A DNA stretch of 64,000 nt, taken from the NCBI GenBank assembly GCA_019233755.1, contig JAFAMD010000016.1:62001-126000 (forward strand), read 5' to 3'. The notes beneath the pieces were generated by a model. That model had not been told where the DNA came from. It saw only the letters and a program-made list of their open reading frames with translations, and made no database searches. The stretch is from Acidobacteriaceae bacterium. GTDB taxonomy: Bacteria; Acidobacteriota; Terriglobia; Bryobacterales; Bryobacteraceae. Made by a program: the position numbers and the translations under genes. Below, one piece after another: positions 54,443 through 63,561 of this stretch. Numbering within the stretch: position 1 is the first letter of the stretch; each line of letters starts with the position of its first letter.

Positions 54443-55537
54443 ATGTTACTGCGAGTCTTACGTGCCACCGCCTTGGCTGTGCCTTTTCTTGCAATGGCGG
54501 AACTGAGTGTCAGCGCCCAGACATCCACTGCTTCGGGCGAAGCTGTACTTCCATTGAGCATCCGCAGCTCCGATCGTGCGGCTGCCTCAAGTTATTCCGA
54601 TTTGCGAGTCCGTGTATTCCCCAGGCTGAATGACGACGGGACGGTTCGACAATCGTCAACATTGACGTTAGGCGATTCGGGGAGCCGGCCCTTCCTCACA
54701 GAAGGCGCAGAAGCAAATACCCAGCCGGAAACACTCCCGGACAGTTCGGTACGGTCAGTACCCGGCGTGCCGCCACCCGGTTTTTACCCGGCGGACGTCG
54801 CCTATCACGGTGGCGCCCTTTTGAAATCAGTGCAATCAAATAACGTCTATGTCAGCCGTCCGTCGACGGAATGGGGCGATCCGGCAAAGTTCCTGGCGGA
54901 TCTCGGAAAGAGCACGTTTGTTCATACGATTGATCAGTACGTGCACGAGACTTCGGCGAATCGATATACCGTCGGCATCGGAGCTACGATTCTGTATCCG
55001 ATTTTCGGTGTCCTGGGAAATAACGATCTTCTCCAGATTGTTCACTCCGCCGCCTCATTCTTTGGCAGCGGCTACGGACACATCTACCACGTCTTTCTTC
55101 CCAAGGGCGTCGACTTTTGCGACGAGCCGAGCGGGCAGTGTTATTCGCCGGATAACCCGTCCACATTCGTCTTTTGCGCTTTTCATGGAAGCGTCCAGTT
55201 CAGCGATATTGGCCATGTCATTTTTAGCCTGGAACCGTACCAGAACGTTCTCGGCTGTTCGACCCAGCAGCCAAGTCCGAATGGGGCGCTCATAGATTCA
55301 ACAGATAATGTGCTGTCCCACGAGTTGTTCGAGGCGATCAGTGACCCTGATCCTGGGAGTGGCTGGTATGCACAAAATTCGCTGGGCACGTTCGGCCAGG
55401 AGATCGGCGACCTGTGCCCTGGCATCTCTCTGACTGGTCCGTTTTTCAAGAACCCTGTCAGCAGGCTGAACGGCCATCTTTATGAGATTCAATTGGAATA
55501 CTCGAACACCTACCATGCGTGTGCGAATGTTCCGTAG
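54443..55537 (+). CDS. Secreted EXORDIUM/PHI-1-like protein with HEL-x-E motif
   Basis: A 364-residue protein with a signal peptide (LLRVLRATALAVPFLAMAELSVSA); AGAAGGAGAG precedes the start (GTG 54440 or ATG 54443). The core shows YHVFLPKGVDFC, then CAFHGS, and DNVLSHELFEAISDPDPGSGWY with EIGDLCPG, a pattern of the plant EXORDIUM/phosphate-induced-1 family and its bacterial relatives. His-Glu-Leu-x-Glu followed by Asp could form a metal site, so a metallohydrolase role is conceivable, but no activity is established. The gene converges on the fused permease-phosphatase gene. Confidence 0.7.
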   Translation: MLLRVLRATALAVPFLAMAELSVSAQTSTASGEAVLPLSIRSSDRAAASSYSDLRVRVFPRLNDDGTVRQSSTLTLGDSGSRPFLTEGAEANTQPETLPDSSVRSVPGVPPPGFYPADVAYHGGALLKSVQSNNVYVSRPSTEWGDPAKFLADLGKSTFVHTIDQYVHETSANRYTVGIGATILYPIFGVLGNNDLLQIVHSAASFFGSGYGHIYHVFLPKGVDFCDEPSGQCYSPDNPSTFVFCAFHGSVQFSDIGHVIFSLEPYQNVLGCSTQQPSPNGALIDSTDNVLSHELFEAISDPDPGSGWYAQNSLGTFGQEIGDLCPGISLTGPFFKNPVSRLNGHLYEIQLEYSNTYHACANVP

Positions 55538-55544
55538 CTAATCG

Positions 55545-58500
55545 CTATACGACTCTCATCAAGATAAAAGTCAGGTCATCGAACTGCGGAGCATCGGCCA
55601 TCCAAACCTTGAGCTCCTGGAGAATCTGCGACGCCATTTCGTTGATGGGGAGATGAGCGGTGCGGCGGAGAACGTCTTTCAGGCGGTCTTCGCCGAACTC
55701 TTCCTCGTCCGGGTTGTGCGCTTCCGTCACTCCGTCGCTGAACGCAATCATGACATCACCTGATTTGAGCTCGACGGACGCCTCTTCGTAGCTGGATTGG
55801 GCGAACATCCCGATGATGGTGCCGCCGGCGGCAAGCTCTTCAATGGGCGCGGCGGAGGCAACGAAAGGGACAGGCGAGTGAGTTTCTGCCGCGCGAAGGA
55901 GTAGCGGCGGGTTGTGTCCGGCGTTGACGTAGCGGAGGCGCCGTTGCTCTTCGTCGATTTGACCATAGAAAAACGTTGCGTAGCTGCTGGTGCCGGTTGA
56001 CCGGTGCAGGAGTCGGTTCATTTTGCTCGCGAGCTCGGCGAGGGAACCACCGTTGGTGTCGGCGAGGCTGCGGAGCGAAGCCTGGACGACCGACATGATG
56101 AGAGCCGCGGCAATGCCCTTCCCCGCTACGTCGGCAAGAGCGATGCCGATCTGCCGATTGCCGAGATCCAGGAAGTCATAGTAGTCGCCGCCGACCCCGC
56201 GAGCCGGGAGGCACATGCCGGCGAGCTGAATGCTAGCGGTTTCGGGAAATTTCTCGGGGAACAGGCGCTTCTGCACTTCGGCGGCGAGGAGGAGTTCGCG
56301 GCGAAGGCGCTCCTGTTCAACGATGCGATCAGTGAGGCGGCTGTTTTCGAGCATAAGCGCCAGTTGTGCAGCGGCGGTACGGACCGCGCGGCACTCCTCG
56401 GCGCTGTAGGCGGAGCGGGCGTTTGGCTCTCCCAACAGAAGAATGCCGATCATCTCGGTTTTCGAGAGTACAGGAACGGCAAGGCGCGCGTTGAGGGCGG
56501 CGAGGGTATCGAGTTCGGAAACGTGCTCCGGCGCAAACTCGGCGGCCCAGTTTCGGATACCGGTGAGTTCGCAGGCGGAGACCGGCAGGGCAGACGAGTA
56601 ATTGCGAAGCCGGTTCAGCAGAAGCGCGTTGGCGGGCAGGATTGCTTCGCGAGGACTTGTTTGCGCGGCGGCCGCGCTGAGCCGGAATGGCTGATCCGGC
56701 AATTTACGAGTGAAAAGGTAAGCTGCGCAAGCTTGCACTCGTTCGCGCAGGACCTGGAGGGCGGCTTCGATCGCCTGGGGAAAGGACTCGGCGCGGCGGC
56801 TCGTCTCAGAGATCGCCGCGAGAAGTTCGCCTGCCGGGTTGGGCGCTTCGGGCGCATGACGAATCACTTCGGAGATGCGTTCAGTCAGGAGCCGGTAATT
56901 AAAACGCACCCGGTTCAAATGCAGATCGCTGCGGACAGCGACCATCGGAGAGAGCGTGCCTGCGCGCCAGGCGGGAAACCAGCAGGCGAGCAAAGTGCAG
57001 GCGGCGACTAGAACAATTGCGCCGAAGAACGGAAAAGGGCCGGAGAAGTGGACGTGCAGGTCACTGGTGGCGAGCAGGCGCGCGCACCCCAGCACGATAA
57101 CGAGGCCAAGGCCGATGCCGATGGCAGCCATCCTGATACCGTCGCCGATGACGAGGCGCCACAGATCGCGGGGCGCGGCACCCATTGCCATGCGGGTCCC
57201 CATTTCGGTGATGCGCTGCCTAACTGAGTAGGCGATGACGCCGTAGAGGCCGAGAAGAGCGAGCAGCAGCGCCGATGCAGCGAAGAAGGCAATCATGAGC
57301 GATTGCAAGCGCTGGCGCGAGAGCGAGTTCCGGATGAGTTCGGGCATCGTCGAGACATCGAAGATAGGCTGATCAGGATCGATGCTTTGCACGGCGCGGC
57401 GGAGCTCGTCTGTCAGAGCGGCTTTCGGCAGCGGCGAGCGCACGGCCCAGGTCATGTCCGAAGGCGTTACGGCACGGTATGAGAGATAGAACTCGGGGCG
57501 CACCTCGCGATAGAGGCCGGCGTTGCGGGTATCGCCAACGATGCCGACGATCTGAAACCGTTTGTCCCAGGAAAGAATCCGGACATAGGCGCCGAGCGGG
57601 TTGCTATTCGGCCAATACAGCTTTGCGAGAGTCTGGTTAATGACCATCGGGACGACATCGCCGATTTTGTCTGCCTCAGTGAGGAAACGGCCGGCAAGCA
57701 GCGGAATGCGCATGCTCTGAAAGTAATCGGGACTGATAAAACGTTGCTCGATGGATTCGGTCTCGAGCCAGTTCTTCGGAACGGGCCGGCCCTCCACGCG
57801 CATAACGGTGTTATTACCCCATCCCGTGAGCGGCATGAGATCGGTAAACCCTGCGTTTTCTACACCTGGGAGGCGACGGATGGTTTCGATGAGGCGGGTT
57901 TCGTAGGCAGCCTTTTCGTCCTGTGTTTTGTACTTCAGCTCCGGCGCGTAGACATGCATAACGAGGAGGTTTGCGGTATCGAAACCGGGATGAATGCGGT
58001 AGAGGCCGCGCAGGTGCTGCGCAATGAGTCCGCCGACGACCAGCAGGGCAAACGCGAGAGCCACTTCGGCAACGACAAAGAAGCGCAACAGGCTGCGGCT
58101 GCGCGCGCCGGCGGACGCACGGGTGCCTTCGCTTAGGGCCTCGTTTGGAGCAACGCGGTGTGCCTGCCAGAGAGGGAAGAAGCTGAAGAAGAAAGCGCAT
58201 CCTACGGCGAGCGTGAGAGCGAAGCCGAGCACCTGCCAGTTGAAGGCAATTTGATCGGAGCGCGGAATTTCGTCAGCCGCTAGAGAAACAGCGATGCGCA
58301 CCAGGATGTAGCTGAGCAGCGAGCCCAAGACTGTGCCGGCAAGCGAAACGATAAGGCCTTCAGCGAAGTACTGGACTCCCAACTGCCAGCCGGTAGCACC
58401 GAGAGCGACGCGGACTGCTGTGTCCCGGGCCCGCGCGACAGAACGGGCCAACAGGACGCTCGCTACGTTCGCGCAGGTGATCACGAACAAAGCAATCGCT

Positions 58501-59342
58501 GCAATAAATAAGAGGATCAGGCTCGGGCGGATGCCTTCGACCGCGAATTCGAGGACCGGAATGAGATACTCGAAGTCCGGCTCTGCGTCAGCGGGGTGCT
58601 GGCGCCGCAGGCCGGCGAGGATGCGATCGAAATCCTGACTCGCCTGCCCAGGCGTGCCGCCGACCGGGAGCTTAACCACGCAACGCAGATAGTGATACGA
58701 CCGATACTGCTTTTGATTGGAATCGGGGTTCAGCGGAATCCATACGTCGTTCTTGTCCTCATATATGGGGTAGCGAAACCAGCCGGGCATCACACCAACG
58801 ATGGTGTAGCGGGTGCCGTCGATAGTGACCGGTTTGCCGAGGATAGCGGGATCGGAGCCGAAGCGGCGCCATAATGCGCTCGAAATAACCGCCGCATAGG
58901 GCCCATTCGGTTCCTTCCTGTCTTCCTCAAGCTTGTCTTGCTCAAACCAGCGGCCCATAACGGGTGAGACGCCGAATGAATTAACCAATGCGGCGGACAC
59001 CTGCGTGCCGACGACGTGCACGGGTTGTCGATTGAACGTGACGTTGATGCTGCCGGTGGAGCTACAGCCATAGGCCTCGACACTTCGAAGCTGAGCAGCA
59101 TAATCGAGGTAATCGGAGTAAGAGGTTACCGTCCACCAGTTCGGATGCGCACGCCACGCGCCGAACACGCTGTAATAACGCTCCGGATTGGCGTACGGCA
59201 GCGGGTTCAACAACACCGCGTGAATGAGCGAATAGATGGCGGTGGTGGAACCTATGCCAATTGCAAGGGCGGCGACGGCGAGAAGAGCAACGGCCCGCGC
59301 GCTCTTCCATGCCCGCCAGCCATGCAGAACGGAAGCAAGCAT
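55545..59342 (-). CDS. ADOP permease fused to GAF-like region and SpoIIE/PP2C phosphatase
   Basis: A 1265-residue protein. Residues 1-810 are a full ADOP: first FtsX helix and LGIGSTTAIYSLIHAVLLNPLPY-type start (28-50), ILGKPVTIDGTRYTIVGVMPG (167-187), helices at 275-345 and 370-395, a second unit with LGAYVRILSWDKRFQIVGIVGD, and terminal helices at 685-705, 740-755 and 772-788 ending in SPMVAVRSD (798-806). Residues about 830-1000 look GAF-like (LAALNARLAVPVLSKTEMIGILLLGEP). Residues 1010-1265 are a SpoIIE-type PP2C domain: LLAAEVQKRLFPE, GGDYYDF (Asp1053), LADVAGKG (Asp1071), FSDGVTEA (Asp1203) and DDLT (Asp1255-1256). All metal-binding aspartates are kept, so the phosphatase is probably active. 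It likely combines periplasmic sensing with cytoplasmic dephosphorylation. Confidence 0.93.
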   Translation of the reverse strand: MLASVLHGWRAWKSARAVALLAVAALAIGIGSTTAIYSLIHAVLLNPLPYANPERYYSVFGAWRAHPNWWTVTSYSDYLDYAAQLRSVEAYGCSSTGSINVTFNRQPVHVVGTQVSAALVNSFGVSPVMGRWFEQDKLEEDRKEPNGPYAAVISSALWRRFGSDPAILGKPVTIDGTRYTIVGVMPGWFRYPIYEDKNDVWIPLNPDSNQKQYRSYHYLRCVVKLPVGGTPGQASQDFDRILAGLRRQHPADAEPDFEYLIPVLEFAVEGIRPSLILLFIAAIALFVITCANVASVLLARSVARARDTAVRVALGATGWQLGVQYFAEGLIVSLAGTVLGSLLSYILVRIAVSLAADEIPRSDQIAFNWQVLGFALTLAVGCAFFFSFFPLWQAHRVAPNEALSEGTRASAGARSRSLLRFFVVAEVALAFALLVVGGLIAQHLRGLYRIHPGFDTANLLVMHVYAPELKYKTQDEKAAYETRLIETIRRLPGVENAGFTDLMPLTGWGNNTVMRVEGRPVPKNWLETESIEQRFISPDYFQSMRIPLLAGRFLTEADKIGDVVPMVINQTLAKLYWPNSNPLGAYVRILSWDKRFQIVGIVGDTRNAGLYREVRPEFYLSYRAVTPSDMTWAVRSPLPKAALTDELRRAVQSIDPDQPIFDVSTMPELIRNSLSRQRLQSLMIAFFAASALLLALLGLYGVIAYSVRQRITEMGTRMAMGAAPRDLWRLVIGDGIRMAAIGIGLGLVIVLGCARLLATSDLHVHFSGPFPFFGAIVLVAACTLLACWFPAWRAGTLSPMVAVRSDLHLNRVRFNYRLLTERISEVIRHAPEAPNPAGELLAAISETSRRAESFPQAIEAALQVLRERVQACAAYLFTRKLPDQPFRLSAAAAQTSPREAILPANALLLNRLRNYSSALPVSACELTGIRNWAAEFAPEHVSELDTLAALNARLAVPVLSKTEMIGILLLGEPNARSAYSAEECRAVRTAAAQLALMLENSRLTDRIVEQERLRRELLLAAEVQKRLFPEKFPETASIQLAGMCLPARGVGGDYYDFLDLGNRQIGIALADVAGKGIAAALIMSVVQASLRSLADTNGGSLAELASKMNRLLHRSTGTSSYATFFYGQIDEEQRRLRYVNAGHNPPLLLRAAETHSPVPFVASAAPIEELAAGGTIIGMFAQSSYEEASVELKSGDVMIAFSDGVTEAHNPDEEEFGEDRLKDVLRRTAHLPINEMASQILQELKVWMADAPQFDDLTFILMRVV

Positions 59343-59380
59343 CCCTGAAGGTAGATCATACAGGGTTTGCCGCCCCCGGA

Positions 59381-61816
59381 CTATTCATAATGAAGGGCCT
59401 GCATCGGCGGAATGCGCGCCGCACGGATCGCCGGAACGATGCAGGCCAACAAAGCACAGGCGGCGAACAACAAGGTGGAAGTGGCCAGGGTTAGCGGATC
59501 GCTCGGGCTGGTTTTGGCCAGAACGGCCCGGACCACGAAATGGCTCAGCCAGGCGCCGCCAAGGCCAAGGACGAGACCGGGCAAGAGAAGGCAGAGTCCG
59601 CGGACCGTGACCCGACGAAGGATGTCATTTGCAGTAGCCCCGAGGGTCATTCGGATGCCGAACTCCTGCGTGCGGCTTCCGGCAACGTAGCTGATGACGC
59701 CGTAAATGCCGACGACGGACAGAACAACCGCCAGGACAGCGAAGCCGATCATCCAGATCACCATGAGCCTATTGGCCGCCATTTGCTCCGCGATCAGCGT
59801 ATCGAGCGAACTAATACGCGAGAACGCAAGATCCCGATCGAGACCCTCGACGGCAGCCAACATGGCTTGAGCAGCCGAAGCGTCAGCGCTGCTGCGGGAA
59901 CGAAGCAGCAAGTGCATCTCGCGGCTGGGAAATTGGCGGTAGGAAGCGAGCAGCATCGGTCGAGGGCGCTCACCTGGTTCGAATTGCGAGGCATCCTCGA
60001 CGAGGCCAACAATGCGAATGGACTGGCCGCTATCGCCCATTATTTGAATCGTATGGCCGAGGGGATCGCGACCGGACAAGTAGCGGTCTGCAAAGGTGCG
60101 ATTGATGATGCCCACAGGGCTTTGACCTGCATCATCCCGTGAATCAATGCCCCGGCCGCGCAGCAAGCGCAGGCGAAGCACCTGAAGATAGTCTGGCGAG
60201 ACGGGGTTGAAGAGGGTGGACGGGATCGCGTCAGGCCGCGCCGCAATCCCGTCGAGTTCGAACCGGACAGCTTTGGTCCATCCACCAAAGGGCGGGAATT
60301 CCGAGATGGCGGCAGATTCGGCTTGCTGAATGCTTTGTGCTCGCGACAGCAGTTCGTTGAAAAACTGCCGGATTCTGTCGTCGTTCGGATATTGCTTTTG
60401 AGGCAGAGAGAGTCGGCCCAAAAAGACGTGGTGAGGGTCAAAGCCGAGGCTCACCGAGTAAATAGCGAGTAAGTCGCGGCACAGAAGACCGGAGATGACG
60501 AAGACCGTCAATGTCATGGCTATCTCGCCTATGACCAGCAGATCGCGCCAAAGGCCGAGGCGCAGCGTACCAGAGGAGCCTCGCGATATCTCTTTCAGCA
60601 CTTCATGAACGTCGAGGGTGCTGAGCCGCAGAGCCGGACTCACACTGAAGAGGATGCCCGCCAAAAGTGCGATTCCCAGGGCGTAACCGAGAACAGGATA
60701 GTTGAGCCCGACGCGGCCGTAATTCGGTAAGTACTGCGCCAGACTTTCGGGAAGGCGGCTTCCGATTCCGCTGGTCATCCCAGCGGCTACCAGCAAGGAG
60801 ACCGCTCCACCGGCAAGGAAGAGGAGAATGCCCTCTGTTACTAACTGCCGGGCAAGGCGCCAGCGGCCGACGCCCAGGGCGAGCCGCACGGCGATTTCGC
60901 GGCGGCGGTTGATGGATCGCGCAAGGACAAGATTCGCGACGTTCGTGCAGGCGATCAGCAGAAGGCAGGCCACCACCCACAACAACACCCGGATGCCGTT
61001 CTCCCCGCTCTGACGCGCAACGGCTTCGGCATACGGAAGAACGCGAAAGCCGAGGTTGTTGTGAGTCGCCGGAAAACGGCGCTCGAGGCCGCGAGCAAGG
61101 CGGTCGAGGGTCGCCCTGGCCTGAGCGATCGTGACGCCAGGACTGACGCGGGCGAAGATGGCAATGCTGCGGTCTGCGCGGTTAAAACGTTCGCGCGGTC
61201 CGAGGACCAGCGGCACCCAGACGTTCATCGCACCCATGAGGGGAACGTGAAACCGCGGGGGCATGATGCCGATGACCCGGTAATCCGTGCCTTCGAGCCG
61301 AATATTTTTGCCGATGATGTTAGGGTCGGCCGCATAGCGGCGCTGCCACAGGCCATTGCTGATCACAACTACCTGCGCCTGGCTCTTGCTTGTTTCCTCG
61401 GGAAGAAAGCTGCGGCCTTCGGCCGGCTTGACGCCAAAGAGCGGGAAGAAATCGGACGAAACACGGGCACCCTGCACGCGTTCGGGCTCGAGACCCGCTC
61501 CGCTGAGATTAAAGCCCTCCAGGTCGAACCCCGCAACAGACTGGAACGTGTTATGGGTTGCTTCGCGGAATTCGGTGTAATCGGCCGGAGAGAGATCTTC
61601 AACCGAGCGTTGCAGCCGCTGCTCAAAGCGAATCAGAGCGATTTGTTCAGAGTGCGCGAACGGTGAGGGAGTCAGGAGGAAAGCGTAGGCGAAGCTGAAG
61701 ACCCCGACATTGCAACCGATGCCGAGCGCGAGAGTAATGACGGCCGTGAGAGTGAAGCCGGGATTCCTGCGAAAGAGGTGGAGCGCGTAGCGAATATCCT
61801 GGCCCAGACTCTGCAT
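59381..61816 (-). CDS. ADOP: acidobacterial duplicated MacB/FtsX-type permease
   Basis: An 811-residue double permease starting at ATG 61814-61816. The N-terminus reads LGQDIRYALHLFRRNPGFTLTAVITLALGIGCNVGVFSFAYAFLL. The first permease core has LLLIACTNVANLVLARSINRRREIAVRLALGVGRWRLARQLV. The second unit has VVGIYGVISYVAGSRTQEFGIRMTLGATANDILRRV and the closing AIRAARIPPMQALHYE. It ends 38 bp before the start of the ADOP-phosphatase fusion, so the two permeases probably form one operon and may act as a heteromeric pair. No ATPase gene is adjacent. Confidence 0.93.
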   Translation of the reverse strand: MQSLGQDIRYALHLFRRNPGFTLTAVITLALGIGCNVGVFSFAYAFLLTPSPFAHSEQIALIRFEQRLQRSVEDLSPADYTEFREATHNTFQSVAGFDLEGFNLSGAGLEPERVQGARVSSDFFPLFGVKPAEGRSFLPEETSKSQAQVVVISNGLWQRRYAADPNIIGKNIRLEGTDYRVIGIMPPRFHVPLMGAMNVWVPLVLGPRERFNRADRSIAIFARVSPGVTIAQARATLDRLARGLERRFPATHNNLGFRVLPYAEAVARQSGENGIRVLLWVVACLLLIACTNVANLVLARSINRRREIAVRLALGVGRWRLARQLVTEGILLFLAGGAVSLLVAAGMTSGIGSRLPESLAQYLPNYGRVGLNYPVLGYALGIALLAGILFSVSPALRLSTLDVHEVLKEISRGSSGTLRLGLWRDLLVIGEIAMTLTVFVISGLLCRDLLAIYSVSLGFDPHHVFLGRLSLPQKQYPNDDRIRQFFNELLSRAQSIQQAESAAISEFPPFGGWTKAVRFELDGIAARPDAIPSTLFNPVSPDYLQVLRLRLLRGRGIDSRDDAGQSPVGIINRTFADRYLSGRDPLGHTIQIMGDSGQSIRIVGLVEDASQFEPGERPRPMLLASYRQFPSREMHLLLRSRSSADASAAQAMLAAVEGLDRDLAFSRISSLDTLIAEQMAANRLMVIWMIGFAVLAVVLSVVGIYGVISYVAGSRTQEFGIRMTLGATANDILRRVTVRGLCLLLPGLVLGLGGAWLSHFVVRAVLAKTSPSDPLTLATSTLLFAACALLACIVPAIRAARIPPMQALHYE

Positions 61817-61889
61817 ACCGGCCGACTAATTTAGTTTACTACATAGGGGCTGATATATCGGTAAGATGGCTAAGCGGGTTACAAAAGCG

Positions 61890-62423
61890 CTAATCCGAAT
61901 AGAAAAGGTATTTGCGCCATTGATCGTCGCTGCGACCGAGAAGGCGCATGAGGTGCCGGCTGGTATGCAGGCTGAAGGGGCGGGGCGGGCGAAGCAGTTT
62001 CATTCCGGCTTCTTCAGGCGTTCGGCTGCCCTTTCTGTTATTGCAGGGATGGCAGCAGGCGACAAGGTTTTCCCAGGTAGTCTCGCCGGCGCGGGAACGG
62101 GGGATTACATGATCGAGCGTCATCTCGCCCGAAGGCAGCGTCTTGTGGCAGTACTGGCAGGTGTAGCGGTCGCGCATCAGGATGTTCTTGCGCGAGAGGG
62201 CACGGGTCTGATGCGGGATGCGCCGGTATTCGAGCAGGCGAATCACCGAAGGCACTTTTAGCGAGAGCCTGGCGGAATGAACATGAGACGGCGCCAATTC
62301 TTCGGCGGACGCCACGCCTTTCAGAATCAACACCAGCGCCCGCCTTGCCGCGCAGATGTTGATGGGCTCGTAGCTGGCATTCAGCACGAGGACAGGTCTA
62401 TGAAGTCGATCCAGACTGGGCAT
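61890..62423 (-). CDS. HNH endonuclease
   Basis: A 177-residue protein starting at ATG 62421-62423, with GGAG 8 bases upstream; an earlier ATG (62453) is possible. The N-terminal region, [20 protein letters not shown], precedes the HNH fold: [47 protein letters not shown]. It shows two CxxC zinc pairs and the His-Asn-His-type catalytic loop around TLDHV. The family is widespread as a stand-alone nuclease with no fixed biological role. The next gene downstream on the same strand would be an ADOP gene, separated by 73 bp. Confidence 0.92.
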   Translation of the reverse strand: MPSLDRLHRPVLVLNASYEPINICAARRALVLILKGVASAEELAPSHVHSARLSLKVPSVIRLLEYRRIPHQTRALSRKNILMRDRYTCQYCHKTLPSGEMTLDHVIPRSRAGETTWENLVACCHPCNNRKGSRTPEEAGMKLLRPPRPFSLHTSRHLMRLLGRSDDQWRKYLFYSD

Positions 62424-62483
62424 CAAACACGCTCCACTTACCTTGGCCCGCATACAGCTTTCGAGCCTGAAATCTAAAACTCG

Positions 62484-63335
62484 CTACTCGGGCGCCGTTC
62501 CGGCCGGGGCGCGCTGCGCCGCCACATGCCGGGATAAAGCCAAACCTGGCCGGGATAAAGCCAAACCTGGCCGGTGAAAAGCAAAATCTGAACCCAGAGA
62601 GCGACGGTCCACCCGCGCCAGAGTCAGGGCCGATACACGTGCGGCGCCCGCCTTCTTCAATGCGGCGGAAGCCGCGCGCAGCGTCGCGCCCGTAGTGAAA
62701 ACGTCGTCTATCAGCAAAATCCGCTTGCCGGCTAACTGGCCGGGGCGCTTAACCTGGAACGAGCCCCGCAGGTTTTCGCGCCGTTCGGTCTCACTGAGGC
62801 CAGCCTGCGACTTTGTGTGGCGCGCGCGGCGGAGGTTCGCAGAAAGCGGCATCCTCAAGCGCCGGGCAACGGGCCGCGCGAGCAATTCCGCCTGATTAAA
62901 GCCGCGCTCCCATTGCTTGCGCCAGTGCATCGGCATGGCGAGCACCAGGTCGAACTTCTCATCGAGCGGCAGCGCTTGTATCAGCAAGCGGCTCAAGGGC
63001 AGCGCCAGGCTCTCAATTTTTCCGTATTTAAAAAGATGAATTAATTTCTGGAGGGTACCTTCAAAGCTGCCGAAAGAGTAACAGGCGTCAAAGTTCGCCA
63101 TACTCTCGCGGCAGACCGTACAAAGGTCGTGCTCATCCAGTGGATAGGCATCCACAAAGGGCGTTCGGCAGGCTCTGCAGAAGAACTCTGCCTCCAGAAG
63201 TTTGGGAAGAGAAAGACAGGCAGGACAGACGGGAATTCGGGATATACCAACGAGAGGCTGCTCGCAGAGGCGGCAGTCGTCAGGGAAAACCGTGTTGAAA
63301 AAAGAGCGTGAGAGAGTTGCAGCGCCTTTTAGCAG
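62484..63335 (-). CDS. comF: ComF-family phosphoribosyltransferase with double zinc ribbon, non-AUG start
   Basis: A protein of about 283 residues. The C-terminal phosphoribosyltransferase domain has the PRPP loop LLIDDVFTTGATLRAASAAL and the acceptor region HWRKQWERGFNQAELLARPVARRL. A GTG at 63153-63155 looks like a start, but the same frame continues upstream as FFNTVFPDDCRLCEQPLVGI and then CPAC and CRAC, giving the N-terminal zinc ribbons typical of ComF. No ATG, GTG or TTG exists before the TAG at 63405-63407. CTG 63333-63335 (then LKGAATLSRSFF) is the best start candidate. The C-terminus contains a 21-bp tandem repeat. ComF assists DNA uptake in competent bacteria. Confidence 0.85.
   Translation of the reverse strand: MLKGAATLSRSFFNTVFPDDCRLCEQPLVGISRIPVCPACLSLPKLLEAEFFCRACRTPFVDAYPLDEHDLCTVCRESMANFDACYSFGSFEGTLQKLIHLFKYGKIESLALPLSRLLIQALPLDEKFDLVLAMPMHWRKQWERGFNQAELLARPVARRLRMPLSANLRRARHTKSQAGLSETERRENLRGSFQVKRPGQLAGKRILLIDDVFTTGATLRAASAALKKAGAARVSALTLARVDRRSLGSDFAFHRPGLALSRPGLALSRHVAAQRAPAGTAPE
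62529..62591. repeat. 21-bp in-frame tandem repeat in comF
   Basis: Two perfect 21-bp units (62529-62549 and 62550-62570) are followed by a diverged third (62571-62591). They encode the heptapeptide RPGLALS twice plus a degenerate copy at the protein C-terminus. This looks like recent slippage expansion outside the catalytic domain. Confidence 0.8.
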
Positions 63336-63561
63336 CGCCTGCGGCCATCGGCTCGGATTGGTTATGCCAGTGCGAGTCGTGAGACTATGGAAGGCACACC
63401 CCCACTAAGGAATTAGTATATATCAAACAATTCTAGGAATAGTGGGAAGCAGCGGGGAATATTGCTGAAAAACGACAGAGCCGGTCAAGTCAATAAGTTG
63501 TAACAATAACGGCAGACCGGCCGAATCCGAAATCATCCGGTACACCGGGAGGCAATTCCTC

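Noticed and set aside
63153-63155. GTG as the start of comF
   Set aside because: Starting here would remove three of four zinc-binding cysteine pairs that are plainly encoded upstream in the same frame.
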